Shown: positions 44,206-53,395 of the stretch, piece after piece
Position numbering within the stretch: position 1 is the first letter of the stretch
Layout of the letters: every line of letters starts with the position of its first letter
NCBI GenBank assembly: GCA_010672925.1
Contig: JAAHFP010000034.1
Location: 1 to 64,000, forward strand
DNA from: Symploca sp. SIO1C2
GTDB taxonomy: Bacteria > Cyanobacteriota > Cyanobacteriia > Cyanobacteriales > Coleofasciculaceae
Length of the DNA stretch: 64,000 nucleotides
Direction of reading: 5' to 3'
Translations under genes and position numbers: made by a program
Notes under the pieces: generated by a model
Database searches by the model: none
Seen by the model: only the letters and a program-made list of their open reading frames with translations
What the model was told of the DNA's origin: nothing

Positions 44206-44301
44206 TCTATGCTAATGTAAGAACCTTGACACCACTCCCCCTCTTGCTGTAATAACGCTAGTAGATTAAAGTCAAGCTGGAATAATAGGGGTAAGCAGCT
44301 G

Positions 44302-44562
44302 GTGTATACATCAACGCAAAAACAAGACAACTACACAGAGCAGATGGATTTACAGATGCTGCTAGACCCTAATATCCTAAGAGCTGCTAGACAGATATAT
44401 CGGGTTTATTACGAAGTGCATCCATACGTCACCCAGCGTCCTTATGGTGTGGCGATAGACCGATTTACCCATCGAGGTAAGCTAATTTTTAAGGGAAAAC
44501 CCATTCTGTTACCTCAGGAGTGTTTTGTCCCTTTTAGTCAACTTGATGCAGAAATTTATTAA
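44302..44562 (+). CDS. Small conserved-looking hypothetical protein
   Basis: 86 residues from GTG 44302 (AGGGG ~10 bases upstream) or 72 from ATG 44344. No recognised family. Content is mixed, with LRAARQIYRVYYEVHPYVTQRPYGVAIDRFTHRGKLIFKGKPILLP, i.e. a helix followed by strands and a basic patch. No signal or membrane segment. Codon use looks ordinary and the frame is clean, so I take it as a real gene of unknown function. Confidence 0.55.
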   Translation: MYTSTQKQDNYTEQMDLQMLLDPNILRAARQIYRVYYEVHPYVTQRPYGVAIDRFTHRGKLIFKGKPILLPQECFVPFSQLDAEIY

Positions 44563-44626
44563 GTATAAAGTGCAAGGATTTTGAGCTCATCGATGCAATT
44601 TCCTTGCACCATATTTAAGTACATTC

Positions 44627-44789
44627 GTAGGGTGCGTTAGCGCTAGCTAACGCACCAATTTTTTAATTATAGCCACATCTTGAGCTAAAGCTACCTTTGA
44701 GAATTAGTATAATGCATTTGCTCCAATGCTAGCATATTTAATAGTACGTTACACTTTGCTGCTAACGCACCATGCTACACAAACGCTAG
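44627..44789. repeat. REPIN-like doublet 1
   Basis: Two REP palindromes in opposite orientation: GTAGGGTGCGTTAGCGCTAGC...CGCACC (44627-44656) and GTTACACTTTGCTGC...GCACCATGC...GGACATCCT (from ~44742). The ~160-bp unit resembles 46472-46619 over its length. REP doublets (REPINs) are mobilised in trans by RAYT transposases. Confidence 0.8.
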
Positions 44790-44814
44790 GACATCCTAAA
44801 TCTACTTAACAAGT

Positions 44815-45135
44815 ATGACTCAGAAAACCCGCATCAAAGTACCTCTTGGTAGCAAGATTAATTCCAGTCACCCCCCTCTTTCTCCAGGAGAAATAACTAG
44901 ACGCAAAGCTGAAGGTGAAGCATTTGCCCAACGTTGTCGGGCAATTTTTGACCAAGTTTACCCAGAATTGGTCAAAGAACATTATGACTGGTTTATACAT
45001 ATAGAACCAGATAGTGGAGATTATTTCATTGACCCGGATGAAGAAGTTTGCTTCCAGAAAATACGCCAGAAGCACTCCAATGCCAGAATTATGGCAATGC
45101 GTCTTAATGAAACTGGGACTTGCGGTAGGATATGA
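44815..45135 (+). CDS. Small protein paired with retropepsin
   Basis: 106 residues, no recognised family. The middle (TRRKAEGEAFAQRCRAIFDQVYPELVKEHYDWFIHIEPDSGDYFIDPDEEVCFQKIRQKH) looks helical with an acidic centre, as in small antitoxin-type proteins. Its TGA overlaps the ATG of the retropepsin-like gene as ATGA, so the two are translationally coupled. This is the intact counterpart of the decayed pair at 18511-19321, although the small proteins themselves are not similar by eye. Confidence 0.72.
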   Translation: MTQKTRIKVPLGSKINSSHPPLSPGEITRRKAEGEAFAQRCRAIFDQVYPELVKEHYDWFIHIEPDSGDYFIDPDEEVCFQKIRQKHSNARIMAMRLNETGTCGRI

Positions 45136-45500
45136 TTCAGGGATATTTTGGTAGCAAGGGTGAGCTATTTTTTGAGATTGATTTGATTGCTGCTGATGGA
45201 GCAATAATTACAGTTGATGCTTTGTTAGATACTGGATTTACTGACTGGTTAGCAATGGATATCCAAGATGTAGAGAGCCTGGGGTGCCAATACATCAAAG
45301 AACGTCAGATGAACACAGCAAGAGGAGAAGTCCAATTTAGTCTCTATGAAGGAACTACTATTTTTGATAGTCAAGAGTTAATAGTTCCGGTTTTATGCAG
45401 GCAGGAATTTCCTGGGATTTTGATAGGTTTACCTTGGCTGGCAAATAGGCTATTGATAGTAGATAGAAAAGCAGGAATTTTGACTCTTGGGGAAGATTAA
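45132..45500 (+). CDS. Retropepsin-like aspartic protease family protein
   Basis: 122-residue single-lobe aspartic-protease-like protein (clan AA, retropepsin type), which would be active as a dimer. The active-site motif is ALLDTGFTDWLA, with a C-terminal strand PGILIGLPWLANRLLIVD that matches the family's second conserved glycine region. It is intact, unlike the relative at 18511-18912. Such proteins are numerous in cyanobacteria in two-gene modules; their substrates are unknown. Confidence 0.82.
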   Translation: MIQGYFGSKGELFFEIDLIAADGAIITVDALLDTGFTDWLAMDIQDVESLGCQYIKERQMNTARGEVQFSLYEGTTIFDSQELIVPVLCRQEFPGILIGLPWLANRLLIVDRKAGILTLGED

Positions 45501-45532
45501 AATTTTAAGTTAAAAAATTGGTAAAAAAGTCC

Positions 45533-45562
45533 GTAGGGTACGTTAGCTAGCGATAACGCACC
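45533..45562. repeat. REP palindrome flanking RAYT
   Basis: GTAGGGTACGTTAGCTAGCG...AACGCACC hairpin, 3 bases from the 3' end of the RAYT gene. Confidence 0.85.
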
Positions 45563-45565
45563 ACA

Positions 45566-46117
45566 TCAGATATCCCAAACACTCTCAGGTACTTCTGGAG
45601 CTCCACTATTGCCCCAATTCGGCGGATAAATACCTTGAGCTGTCAATCGATGAATACTGGAAAATTGCCAATCTTGAGGAGTGGGAGATAATTTATGTTT
45701 AACAGGATTGTAGTGAATATAATCGCAATGTTTAATAAAATCTTCTTCATCACGAATTAAATGCTCCCAAAATCGCCTTTGCCACAGATTTCCCTCTTGT
45801 CGTTTTTGTCTAGATGCAGAAAACTCGGTTTTAACTTTCAATTGTTTGCCAAGCTTTTTGGTAACAAAGGTTTTAATTAATCGCAATCGAGTAGAGAAGT
45901 CATTATCTCCTTCTGGTAATGTCCATAAACAATGGAAATGCTCTGGTAACAGCACAAATGCGTCAATAGTGAAGGGATATTTTTGGCGCACCTGAACAAT
46001 TGCATTGCGGAGTGCTTCTCGTCCAATTGCACTGAGTAACCAAGGTTGACGTTCATGAGTTACTTGGGTGAGGAAATATGTGCCGCCAGGAAGTGTGGCT
46101 CGGCGGTAATTAGGCAT
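45566..46117 (-). CDS. REP-associated tyrosine transposase (RAYT)
   Basis: 183-residue Y1-type single-strand transposase of the IS200/REP-associated family. From ATG 46117: MPNYRRATLPGGTYFLTQVT, the metal-binding HUH-type motif in EHFHCLW, and the region HCDYIHYNPVKH with the tyrosine nucleophile near its centre. Such enzymes act on REP palindromes in trans and are domesticated more than mobile. REP copies flank it on both sides (45533-45562 and 46142-46384), which fits. Confidence 0.93.
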   Translation of the reverse strand: MPNYRRATLPGGTYFLTQVTHERQPWLLSAIGREALRNAIVQVRQKYPFTIDAFVLLPEHFHCLWTLPEGDNDFSTRLRLIKTFVTKKLGKQLKVKTEFSASRQKRQEGNLWQRRFWEHLIRDEEDFIKHCDYIHYNPVKHKLSPTPQDWQFSSIHRLTAQGIYPPNWGNSGAPEVPESVWDI

Positions 46118-46141
46118 AAAAATCAATATTTAAGTATATTT

Positions 46142-46384
46142 GTAGGGTGCGTTACGCTAACGCTAACGCACCGATTTCGTTAATTATATAGCAAAAGGCA
46201 GAAGGCTCTAAGGGAAAAGATTGACAGGTAAAGGTTTCAGCATTTTACGTTGTCCTAATCGCCTTGGCAACTGCTATAGCTGTATATAGATTTAATGTAT
46301 TTGCTACAATGCCATAACATGGAATGGTGCGTTACGCTTTGCTGCTAGCGCACCATGCTACGCAAACGCTAACACACCCTACAA
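46142..46384. repeat. REPIN-like doublet 2, with insertion
   Basis: GTAGGGTGCGTTACGC...CGCACC (46142-46172) and its partner ending TAACACACCCTAC (to ~46383) bound a ~243-bp unit. Relative to the other doublets it carries an extra ~80-90 bp that includes TTGTCCTAATCGCCTTGGC...GCTATAG (46251-46280), found again with a few differences at 55751-55780. So one dispersed repeat is nested in another. Confidence 0.8.
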
Positions 46385-46471
46385 AATCGACACAATAGTT
46401 TAATTATTATAGCACTTTGTGTGATTTCTTGATGCTCCAAAGATGGTATTTATTGTAATTTGAGTAAATTT

Positions 46472-46619
46472 GTAGGGTGCGTTAGCGCTAGCGTAACGCA
46501 CCAAATTCGTTAATGCTAGCCGTATCTTGAAATTCATTTGCTCTAGTGTTAGGACATTGAATGGTGCGTTACACTTTGCTGCTAGCACACCATGCTACGC
46601 TTGGCTAACACACCCTACG
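46472..46619. repeat. REPIN-like doublet 3
   Basis: 148-bp unit: GTAGGGTGCGTTAGCGCTAGCG...AACGCACC (46472-46502), a ~58-bp spacer, then ATGGTGCGTTACACTTTGC...CTAACACACCCTAC (46560-46619). The outer ends are inverted repeats. Confidence 0.85.
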
Positions 46620-46635
46620 AGATATTAATTGTTAT

Positions 46636-49600
46636 TCAAACCAATGCTGGTTCTGGTAATGCTCCTTGCATTTTTCCTAACCAATCGATTAGATTATTCA
46701 ACTGTTGCTCTGCCTTGAGGACAGCTAAACCTCGAACTGTTACCTTACCTTTAGAATAGACAAAACGCGATCGCAAATGTTCTGGTAAATTTTCCTTGAG
46801 TAGGTTCCAGGCTGGTTCCTCCATCGGTGTTTCTAAGGCAATATGTTGTTTGCCTTCTAATTTAATGCGGCTGAATCCTAAAGACTTGGCTACTTGTTTG
46901 AGTTCCATTACCTGTAAGATATATTGGGCAGCGGTAGGAACCGGACCATAACGATCGCTCCAATCTGCTGCTATCTGTACTAACTCTTCTTTGGAATTAG
47001 CCGTAGCTACTGCCCGATAAGCACTCATTTTTTGGTCTGGGTCGGGAATATAATCGGTAGGGATAAAGGCTGTCAGTTTGAGGTCTATTTGAGTATCTTC
47101 TACTTGGGGAATTTCCTGTCCTTGTATCTCCCGGATGGATTCTTGTAGCATTTCCATATAAAGGTCAAAACCAATAGCCTCCATTTGTCCCGATTGTTCT
47201 ACTCCCAGAAGATTGCCCACACCCCGGATTTCCATATCTCTGGTGGCTAGCTGGTAACCGGAACCTAATTGAGTAAATTCTTGGATTGCTCTGAGGCGTT
47301 TCCTGGCGGGTTCGGAAAGGGTCTTCAGTTTGGGATAAAATAGCCAAGCGTGAGCTTGAATACCAGCTCGACCAACTCTTCCCCTTAATTGATAGAGTTG
47401 GGATAAGCCAAATTTTTGGGAATCTTCAATTAAGATGGTGTTGACTCTAGGGATATCTAAACCAGATTCAATAATGGTAGTACAAACGAGGATATCTGCT
47501 TCACCATTACTGAAAGTAAGCATCGTCGCTTCTAGTTCTCCTTCCTGCATTTGACCATGAGCGATCGCAATTCTGGTTCCTAGCATCATTTCTCGCAGTT
47601 GGCTAGCGACTTCTTCGATACCTTCGACACGAGGAACCACATAGAATACCTGTCCCCCCCGGTCCAATTCAGAACGAATGGCAGTGCGTACCGCTTCGGG
47701 ATTATAAGGGCTAAGATGGGTTTTAATCGGACGACGAGAAGGAGGGGGTGTGGTAATCAAGCTCATTTCCCGTACCCCGGATAAGGACATATAGAGAGTC
47801 CGAGGAATTGGGGTAGCACTGAGAGTGAGGACATCTAACTGGGTTTTCAGGGACTTGATTTTCTCCTTCTGGTTAACCCCAAACCGCTGTTCCTCATCTA
47901 CTACTAATAGTCCTAAATCCCGAAATTTGACCCCTTTCCCTAGGAGTTGATGAGTACCAACCACCACATCCAACTCCCCTGTAGTCAGGCGTTTTTGAAT
48001 ATCCTGGCGCTCACTAGTAGTACGGAAACGGTTGAGCAAACCCACATTAACTGGGTAGGGAGCAAAGCGCTCTTTGAGAGTATGGTAATGTTGTTGAGTA
48101 AGAATAGTAGTAGGAGCAAGGAAAGCCACTTGTTTACCACCAGTGACAGCTTTGAATATAGCCCGAATCGCCACTTCCGTTTTCCCAAAACCTACATCCC
48201 CACAGACCAATCGGTCCATCGGGCGGTCGCTTTCTAAATCCCGCTTGACATCTTGTACTGCTTTAAGTTGATCTGGGGTTGGTTGATAGGGGAAGGAATC
48301 TTCTAACTCTTCTTGCCAGGGAGAATCCTGAGGAAAAGCATAACCCGAAAGTTGCGATCGCTGGGCATAAAGTTTGAGCAAATCTACTGCTAGCTTTTTC
48401 ACCCCTTTACGGACGCGATTTTTCGTTTTATCCCAGGCTTTCCCAGACATTTTATTCAATTCTGGCGGACGAGTGCCAGTATGACGAAACCGGGATAAAG
48501 CACCCAATTGATCTGCTGCCACCCGCAACAAACCATCAGCGTACTTAACTACCAAATAATCCCTGGTTACGGAGAAGCCTTCTTGTCTGCTATCCCCATC
48601 CATAGACAGGCTTTCTAATTTGATAAACTTGCCCACACCGTGACTTCTATGTACCACATAATCCCCAGGACGTAGCTTATTCGGGTCAATCTGTTTGGAA
48701 GCAGCTTGGCGTCGCTTGCGGATGTAACTCGGAGTTGCCAAAGTATGCTGTCCAAAAAACTCCCTGTCTGTTAGTAGCACTATCCGAAAAGTAGGGAGAA
48801 TAAAGCCTTCTAGTTCCGCTAATCCGGAATATTTTACAGCTACCGGAGTTTTATGGATTTGCAGTTTGTCAATAGCTGGGAAATCTCTGGGATTGGGGAC
48901 AAACTGAGCCGGACAATCGTGCTCTTGTAGCAGGGAAACAGAACGACTCGGTTGTGCCGAAACCAGCCAGACGGAGAAGCCGCGATTACGTTGCTCTCGG
49001 ATCATCTCTGCCAGCTTACCAAACTGGTGAGGGGTGGTTGGTACTGGCTGGCTGGCAAGGTTGAGGGTATGGGAAGAATGGTTTTCCGGGGTTTCTTCTA
49101 CTAATTCCGAGAGGTACAGCAAAGGTAAGTGATCAGCTTCTTTTTCTACAAAAGCCAGAGACTGATCAAAAGAGCGGTGGAGAGAGGGAAAAGGAGTAGC
49201 AAGTGTGGTAAGTTGTTCCTGAGCATGTTCCACCCAGCGATCGCTATGAGCTCGACATTGCTCTGGTTCATCAATGGCAATTAAAGTCTGCTGAGGTAGG
49301 TAATCTAGGAGGGAGGCAGGATGCTCAAAAGCGATACCGAGGAAGCGTCGGCTGCCTTCTAGATATTGACCTGTATTTAGTTGCTCTTGTTCTTCTGGTG
49401 AGAGGTAAGACTCCAGCTTTTCCGCTTTTGCCTCCGTTAAGGCAGCGGTAATCATCGGACTAAAATTAGTAGGAGTCAGTAGCAACTGCTCAATATTATC
49501 CAAAGAGCGTTGAGTTGCAGGGTCAAACTCCCGCAGTTGCTCTAGTTGGTCTCCAAACCATTCCAACCGCACCGGCAATTCTGCTGCTACGGGGAATATA

Positions 49601-50265
49601 TCAACAATATCACCCCGCCGACTCCACTGACCTTCTATTTCTACCAGAGGAACTCGCTCATAACCCAACCTGACTAACTGTTTATCAAGGTTCTTTGAAT
49701 CCCAGTTCATGCCCTGGTTGAGAGTAAGGCAGTAAGGTTTAAAAGCAGCTACAGTCGGTAAGTGAGGTTGGAGTGCTATTTGAGTAGCGACAATGGCAAT
49801 TGGTTGTTGGTTGTTGGTTGTTGGTTGTTTGTTGTTCCCTACTCCCCTCTTGGGATGGGTTGGGGGTGGGTTCTGCTCCCTATCCCCCTCCTGGGAGGGG
49901 TTAGGGGTGGGTTCTATTCCCAAATTACTAGTAACCAAATCTGCCAGTACTTGCATTTGTCCCCAAATCATTTCCGATTCTGGATCAAATGGCTCATAGG
50001 GTGAGGCTTCCGAAGTTGGGTACAAATGGACAGTTTTCCAATCCATTGCTTCGAGTTGAGTTGCCCAGCGGCTAGCTTCTTCCAAGGTACTGGAGACAAC
50101 GAATAAATTGCGCCCAGTGGCTTTTGCCAAAGCCGATGCTACCAATCCCTTAGGTAGGCGAGGAACACCATTGAGATGTAGAGACTGCTGACTATTCAGT
50201 TTCGAGAGCAGTTCACTAGTAAGGAGCGATTGTTCTATTGCCCGGATGGTTGAAGAAAATGCCAT
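46636..50265 (-). CDS. mfd: Transcription-repair coupling factor Mfd
   Basis: 1209-residue DNA translocase that removes stalled RNA polymerase at lesions and recruits UvrA. N-terminal UvrB-like domains are followed by an RNA-polymerase-interaction domain ([21 protein letters not shown]), the RecG-like motor with Walker [13 protein letters not shown] and Walker [10 protein letters not shown], the translocation motif region [15 protein letters not shown], and the C-terminal regulatory domain. Residues ~116-155 are an insertion made of interspersed repeat and heptamer sequence (see 49800-49914). The rest of the protein is intact. Confidence 0.97.
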   Translation of the reverse strand: MAFSSTIRAIEQSLLTSELLSKLNSQQSLHLNGVPRLPKGLVASALAKATGRNLFVVSSTLEEASRWATQLEAMDWKTVHLYPTSEASPYEPFDPESEMIWGQMQVLADLVTSNLGIEPTPNPSQEGDREQNPPPTHPKRGVGNNKQPTTNNQQPIAIVATQIALQPHLPTVAAFKPYCLTLNQGMNWDSKNLDKQLVRLGYERVPLVEIEGQWSRRGDIVDIFPVAAELPVRLEWFGDQLEQLREFDPATQRSLDNIEQLLLTPTNFSPMITAALTEAKAEKLESYLSPEEQEQLNTGQYLEGSRRFLGIAFEHPASLLDYLPQQTLIAIDEPEQCRAHSDRWVEHAQEQLTTLATPFPSLHRSFDQSLAFVEKEADHLPLLYLSELVEETPENHSSHTLNLASQPVPTTPHQFGKLAEMIREQRNRGFSVWLVSAQPSRSVSLLQEHDCPAQFVPNPRDFPAIDKLQIHKTPVAVKYSGLAELEGFILPTFRIVLLTDREFFGQHTLATPSYIRKRRQAASKQIDPNKLRPGDYVVHRSHGVGKFIKLESLSMDGDSRQEGFSVTRDYLVVKYADGLLRVAADQLGALSRFRHTGTRPPELNKMSGKAWDKTKNRVRKGVKKLAVDLLKLYAQRSQLSGYAFPQDSPWQEELEDSFPYQPTPDQLKAVQDVKRDLESDRPMDRLVCGDVGFGKTEVAIRAIFKAVTGGKQVAFLAPTTILTQQHYHTLKERFAPYPVNVGLLNRFRTTSERQDIQKRLTTGELDVVVGTHQLLGKGVKFRDLGLLVVDEEQRFGVNQKEKIKSLKTQLDVLTLSATPIPRTLYMSLSGVREMSLITTPPPSRRPIKTHLSPYNPEAVRTAIRSELDRGGQVFYVVPRVEGIEEVASQLREMMLGTRIAIAHGQMQEGELEATMLTFSNGEADILVCTTIIESGLDIPRVNTILIEDSQKFGLSQLYQLRGRVGRAGIQAHAWLFYPKLKTLSEPARKRLRAIQEFTQLGSGYQLATRDMEIRGVGNLLGVEQSGQMEAIGFDLYMEMLQESIREIQGQEIPQVEDTQIDLKLTAFIPTDYIPDPDQKMSAYRAVATANSKEELVQIAADWSDRYGPVPTAAQYILQVMELKQVAKSLGFSRIKLEGKQHIALETPMEEPAWNLLKENLPEHLRSRFVYSKGKVTVRGLAVLKAEQQLNNLIDWLGKMQGALPEPALV
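49800..49914. repeat. Interspersed repeat and TTGGTTG heptamers inside mfd
   Basis: A TTGGTTG tract (49800-49834) and two variant copies of the CCCCTCCTGGGAGGGGTTAG repeat (49836-49876 and 49879-49914) lie within the mfd reading frame and keep it open. They code for an extra ~40 residues (P-T-P-N-P-S-Q-E-G and P-P-P-T-H-P-K-R-G, then [12 protein letters not shown]). Confidence 0.93.
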
Positions 50266-50377
50266 AAGTTCACCGCCTGCTTGACTTTCTATATTTTAGA
50301 TTTAGCTGATGAACAAAAGGCTAAAATAATCCACCAGTGAAAAAAGCTTAAACAGCTTACTATAAAGCCTTTCTTCC

Positions 50378-50409
50378 CTCCTGCCTTCTGCCTCCTGCCT
50401 TCTGCCTTC
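50378..50409. repeat. CTGCCTT/CTGCCTC heptamer tract
   Basis: About four 7-base units between mfd and rnc. The same unit occurs at 54583-54612 and inverted at 39639-39660. Confidence 0.8.
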
Positions 50410-50415
50410 AAAACA

Positions 50416-51093
50416 CTAGTCCAACTTTTTTAGAGCATCTTCAGCAGCACGCTTGGTAGCATCTTGTTTACGGCGACCCTCACCAACACCATAGGCAGTG
50501 CCATTTACCCGCACTTCAGCAATAAATTTTTTGGCATGATCCGGTCCTGATTCACCAATAATCACATATTCAGGGTTTTGGGCAAATTTTTCTAAAGCCC
50601 ACTGTTGAAACCTACCCTTAGAGTCTACCAGGTTGGTGGGCTCGGTATTAGACTCAGCAGAAATGAGATTTTCAGCTACCGAAGCAAAGAGGGACTGCAC
50701 AAAATCACGAACTTGTTCAATACCTGAATCCAGAAAGTAAGCAGCAATATAAGCTTCAAAAGTATCACTAAGCAGCGATGGGTTTTGACGACCCCCTTCT
50801 TTAATCGCTCCTTTACCTAGTCTAATGAACTCACCCATACCAAGTTGAGTGGCAAATTTAGCTAATTGTTTTTCATCTACCAAATTAGAGCGCATACGAG
50901 TCATTTTTGCTTCACTCATTTGGGGATAACGTTTGTAGAGAAACTCACCCACGAGAAAACCCAACACAGCATCACCCAAGAATTCTAGGCGCTCGTTGTG
51001 TTCTCCTACTTCTGGGTGTTCATTGACATAGGAACGATGAGTCAGAGCACGCAGTCGGAGTGTTTCATTTTCGATGGTTGGTAATTTGTGCAT
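50416..51093 (-). CDS. rnc: Ribonuclease III
   Basis: 225-residue double-strand-specific RNase. The signature NERLEFLGDAVLGF is at residues ~33-46, with the other acidic catalytic residues in DTFEAYIAAYFLDSG. The C-terminal ~70 residues are a double-stranded RNA-binding domain ending GRRKQDATKRAAEDALKKL. Complete. Cyanobacteria often carry several rnc-like genes, so this may not be the only one. Confidence 0.96.
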   Translation of the reverse strand: MHKLPTIENETLRLRALTHRSYVNEHPEVGEHNERLEFLGDAVLGFLVGEFLYKRYPQMSEAKMTRMRSNLVDEKQLAKFATQLGMGEFIRLGKGAIKEGGRQNPSLLSDTFEAYIAAYFLDSGIEQVRDFVQSLFASVAENLISAESNTEPTNLVDSKGRFQQWALEKFAQNPEYVIIGESGPDHAKKFIAEVRVNGTAYGVGEGRRKQDATKRAAEDALKKLD

Positions 51094-51171
51094 TAGGAAA
51101 TTTATATAATGTTCTAAAATGATATAAGTTGTATATTAGTCTAGTCTATAAGTGATGAAGATCTAAGGCAG

Positions 51172-51339
51172 TTGGTTGCCAATAATACTAAGGCTACAGG
51201 TGACTTGCGAGCATCTATAAGTGACCTGCGAGATATTGCTGCATTTAATGAACGACATATTCTCCGATTGGAAGACAAAAAAGTTGATACTTGGGATGAT
51301 ATATTACGAGGAAATAAAATGAATGATTCAGACTTTTAA
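51172..51339 (+). CDS. Possible small gene or remnant upstream of higB
   Basis: An open stretch (in frame from 51151, first usable start TTG 51172) encodes ~55 residues with two related heptad-like segments (NTKATGDLRASISDLRDIAA) and a polar end (DTWDDILRGNKMNDSDF). It overlaps the higB start by 17 bases. It may be the tail of a longer coiled-coil protein whose start is lost, or a short real gene. No ribosome-binding site is evident. Confidence 0.3.
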   Translation: MVANNTKATGDLRASISDLRDIAAFNERHILRLEDKKVDTWDDILRGNKMNDSDF

Positions 51340-51601
51340 AAATAAAGCCATAGAGAAACTATTTAAAGAAAATCTTAATAAAGGAGTTCCACCAGATTTA
51401 GAAAAAAGAATAAGAATTAGATTAGAAGTAATCGATTCAGCATTAATATTAGAAGATATGAGATTACCAGGTTATGATTTACATAAATTAAAGGGAGATA
51501 GACAAGAAACTTGGTCAATTAAAGTATCAGGAAATTGGCGAATCACTTTTAAGTTTGAAGATGGCAATGCTTATGATGTAAATCTAGAAGATTATCATTA
51601 A
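51323..51601 (+). CDS. higB: HigB-like toxin (RelE superfamily)
   Basis: 92-residue toxin of the HigB/RelE ribonuclease group: IQTFKNKAIEKLFKEN at the N-terminus, LRLPGYDLHKLKGDR-like centre and the core strands WSIKVSGNWRITFKFEDGNAYDVNLEDYH. In HigBA systems the toxin gene comes first, as here, with the antitoxin gene 33 bases downstream. A second ATG at 51319 is in another frame. Confidence 0.9.
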   Translation: MIQTFKNKAIEKLFKENLNKGVPPDLEKRIRIRLEVIDSALILEDMRLPGYDLHKLKGDRQETWSIKVSGNWRITFKFEDGNAYDVNLEDYH

Positions 51602-51634
51602 AATCCTAAATTATTTAATGAAGAAAAATAAATT

Positions 51635-51949
51635 ATGGTAAATAAAGTACATAATCAAATACAGGATAGACTAACAAGACCGGTACATCCTGGAGAAGTA
51701 ATTGCAGATACTCTAGAAGATTTAGAGATTAATCAAACACAATTTGCAGAGATTTTAGGAGTATCTAACGAAGTAGTTAGTGAGATTATTCAAGGCAAGC
51801 AACCAATTACAGTAGATTTAGCTATTAGAATTGGTAAAGCTTTAGGTAACGGTCATAGACTGTGGTTAAATCTACAGCAAAAAATTGATGTTTGGGAGGC
51901 TTGGCAAGTTCATAAAGAAGAATATGACCAAGTTTTAACATTAGTATGA
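51635..51949 (+). CDS. higA: HigA family antitoxin, XRE-type regulator
   Basis: 104-residue antitoxin and probable autoregulator. Opening RPVHPGEVIADTLEDLEINQTQFAEILGVSNEVVSEIIQGKQPITVDLAIRIGKALG is a classic HigA helix-turn-helix domain, followed by WLNLQQKIDVWEAWQ. It pairs with the HigB gene upstream. Confidence 0.94.
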   Translation: MVNKVHNQIQDRLTRPVHPGEVIADTLEDLEINQTQFAEILGVSNEVVSEIIQGKQPITVDLAIRIGKALGNGHRLWLNLQQKIDVWEAWQVHKEEYDQVLTLV

Positions 51950-52057
51950 TACCAAATCAGATTAAGACGCAAGATATTCAGTTGCCCCCTAAATCCCCCA
52001 CTTCTGGGGGACTTTGAATTATTTTTACCCTGATATGAGAACCGGATTTGGTATTAA
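51949..52057. repeat. MITE-like element with ATACCAAATC ends
   Basis: ATACCAAATC at ~51949-51959 faces GGATTTGGTAT at ~52047-52057 around ~85 bp that includes CCCCCTAAATCCCCC...GGGGGAC. The ends are inverted repeats. No target duplication was identified, so its nature as a mobile element is inference. Confidence 0.5.
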
Positions 52058-52111
52058 CCCTGATTTATTGGATATTGCTTTGTGCATCTCATCAAACGAC
52101 TAGTAACCAAT

Positions 52112-52714
52112 TTACAGTAAACCAGCTGGTGGTGTAATCTCAATCCGACCCTTCTCAAAGTCTACAACTGGAGCAATTTCTTTGACAAACGGAATTAGAA
52201 CGGTTACTGGTTTAGATTTTTTGCGTTTGGTTTTACTTATCTTAGTAGGAGTTGGAGAATCTGGCTGGGTTGGTTCTGCTTCCGGTTGCTCATGCAATTG
52301 TACTTCTAGGAGAGTGTTACCAGCAGGGATAGTTTCCACCACAATACCGATTACTTCCCCTGTAAATTGGTTAAAGACTTCTAGATTCACTAAGTCTCTG
52401 ACATGATATTCATCTTCTCCTAATTCTGGGCGATCGCTAGCTGGTACGAGTAGTTTGGAACCCCGTAAGGCTTCTGCTTGGTTGCGATCGCTAACTCCTG
52501 CTAACCTGATAATAAATAAGCCTTTGCCTTGCAGAAAACGCCCAGCTAACAGTTCTACTGGTTGGGGTTGAGCCTCCCCCGGTCGCTGTAACCAGCGTTT
52601 CCCTGGTTTTTCAAAGCGTTCTGGAAAGTCGGTATCCGGGTATACTCTACACTCTCCTTTGAGTCCTTGAGGGGCAATTATTTTACCAATTTCTAGCCAG
52701 TCGTCGTTATCCAC
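52112..52714 (-). CDS. rimM: 16S rRNA processing protein RimM
   Basis: 200-residue 30S assembly factor. N-terminal DWLEIGKIIAPQGLKGECRVYPDTDFPERF and the PRC-barrel region DEYHVRDLVNLEVFN...GEVIGIVVETIPAGNTLLEV are diagnostic; the ending LIPFVKEIAPVVDFEKGRIEITPPAGLL is typical. A lysine-rich insert (KTKRKKSK) sits in the barrel loop at about 157-167. Complete. Confidence 0.96.
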   Translation of the reverse strand: MDNDDWLEIGKIIAPQGLKGECRVYPDTDFPERFEKPGKRWLQRPGEAQPQPVELLAGRFLQGKGLFIIRLAGVSDRNQAEALRGSKLLVPASDRPELGEDEYHVRDLVNLEVFNQFTGEVIGIVVETIPAGNTLLEVQLHEQPEAEPTQPDSPTPTKISKTKRKKSKPVTVLIPFVKEIAPVVDFEKGRIEITPPAGLL

Positions 52715-52796
52715 ACAGCAAAAATTTTATCTATATTTTGGTATTTTACAATATTTACGCCGATTAAGACAACAGGATTAGAAGTAAGAACAAATC

Positions 52797-52857
52797 CCTA
52801 ATACCGACCACCTAATACCTAACACCTAATACCTACCACCTACCACCTACCACCTCT
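52797..52857. repeat. ACCACCT/ACACCTA heptamer tract
   Basis: About eight 7-base units (CTACCAC, CTAATAC variants) between rimM and rlmH; inverted relative of the array at 7827-7885. Confidence 0.85.
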
Positions 52858-52862
52858 TCTTC

Positions 52863-53285
52863 TTACTTATGATAATTTTTATTTTGAATAATAGTATGAG
52901 CGCGATAAAGTTGCTCTATCAAAAATAATCTAGCCATTTCGTGAGGAAAGGTCATGTTAGATAGACTTAATACCTTGTAGGCATAGTTGTTGACTTGTGT
53001 ACTCAAACCTTCCGGTCCTCCAATCACAAAAACTAGAGGCTGTAAGAATTCTTGCTTAATAAAGCTGGCAAATTCTAGGGATGTTAAGGATTCTCCGGTT
53101 TCTGAAAGAGCGATGAGTTTGTCCTGTTTTTTTACCAAAGAGAGTATTTTGCTCAACTCCTTCTCTTTACCCGTATCTTTAATTTCAATAATATCTAGTT
53201 GAGGCAGTCTTTTTAAGTATTCTTGAAGACCGGCATTAATCCAATTTTTCTTGATTTTTCCTACTGCAATGATAGTAAATTTCAT
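52863..53285 (-). CDS. rlmH: Ribosomal RNA large subunit methyltransferase H
   Basis: 140-residue SPOUT-class enzyme that methylates pseudouridine 1915 of 23S rRNA. The start MKFTIIAVGKIKK, the central ALSETGESLTSLEFASFI and the knot motif LVFVIGGPEGL with the ending MTFPHEMARLFLIEQLYRAHTIIQNKNYHK are all present. Complete. Confidence 0.96.
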   Translation of the reverse strand: MKFTIIAVGKIKKNWINAGLQEYLKRLPQLDIIEIKDTGKEKELSKILSLVKKQDKLIALSETGESLTSLEFASFIKQEFLQPLVFVIGGPEGLSTQVNNYAYKVLSLSNMTFPHEMARLFLIEQLYRAHTIIQNKNYHK

Positions 53286-53395
53286 GTAAAATGTTTCTCA
53301 TTTGGCTGAAGTCAAAATTGTCTAGTTGTGGGAATGGGGAATGGGGAATGGGGAATGAAAAACAGGGAATAGTTAGAAACAAAAGAGGAAACTTT

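Noticed and set aside
46400-46588. 62-codon minus-strand frame next to mfd
   Set aside because: Lies within REP palindromes; no support for coding.
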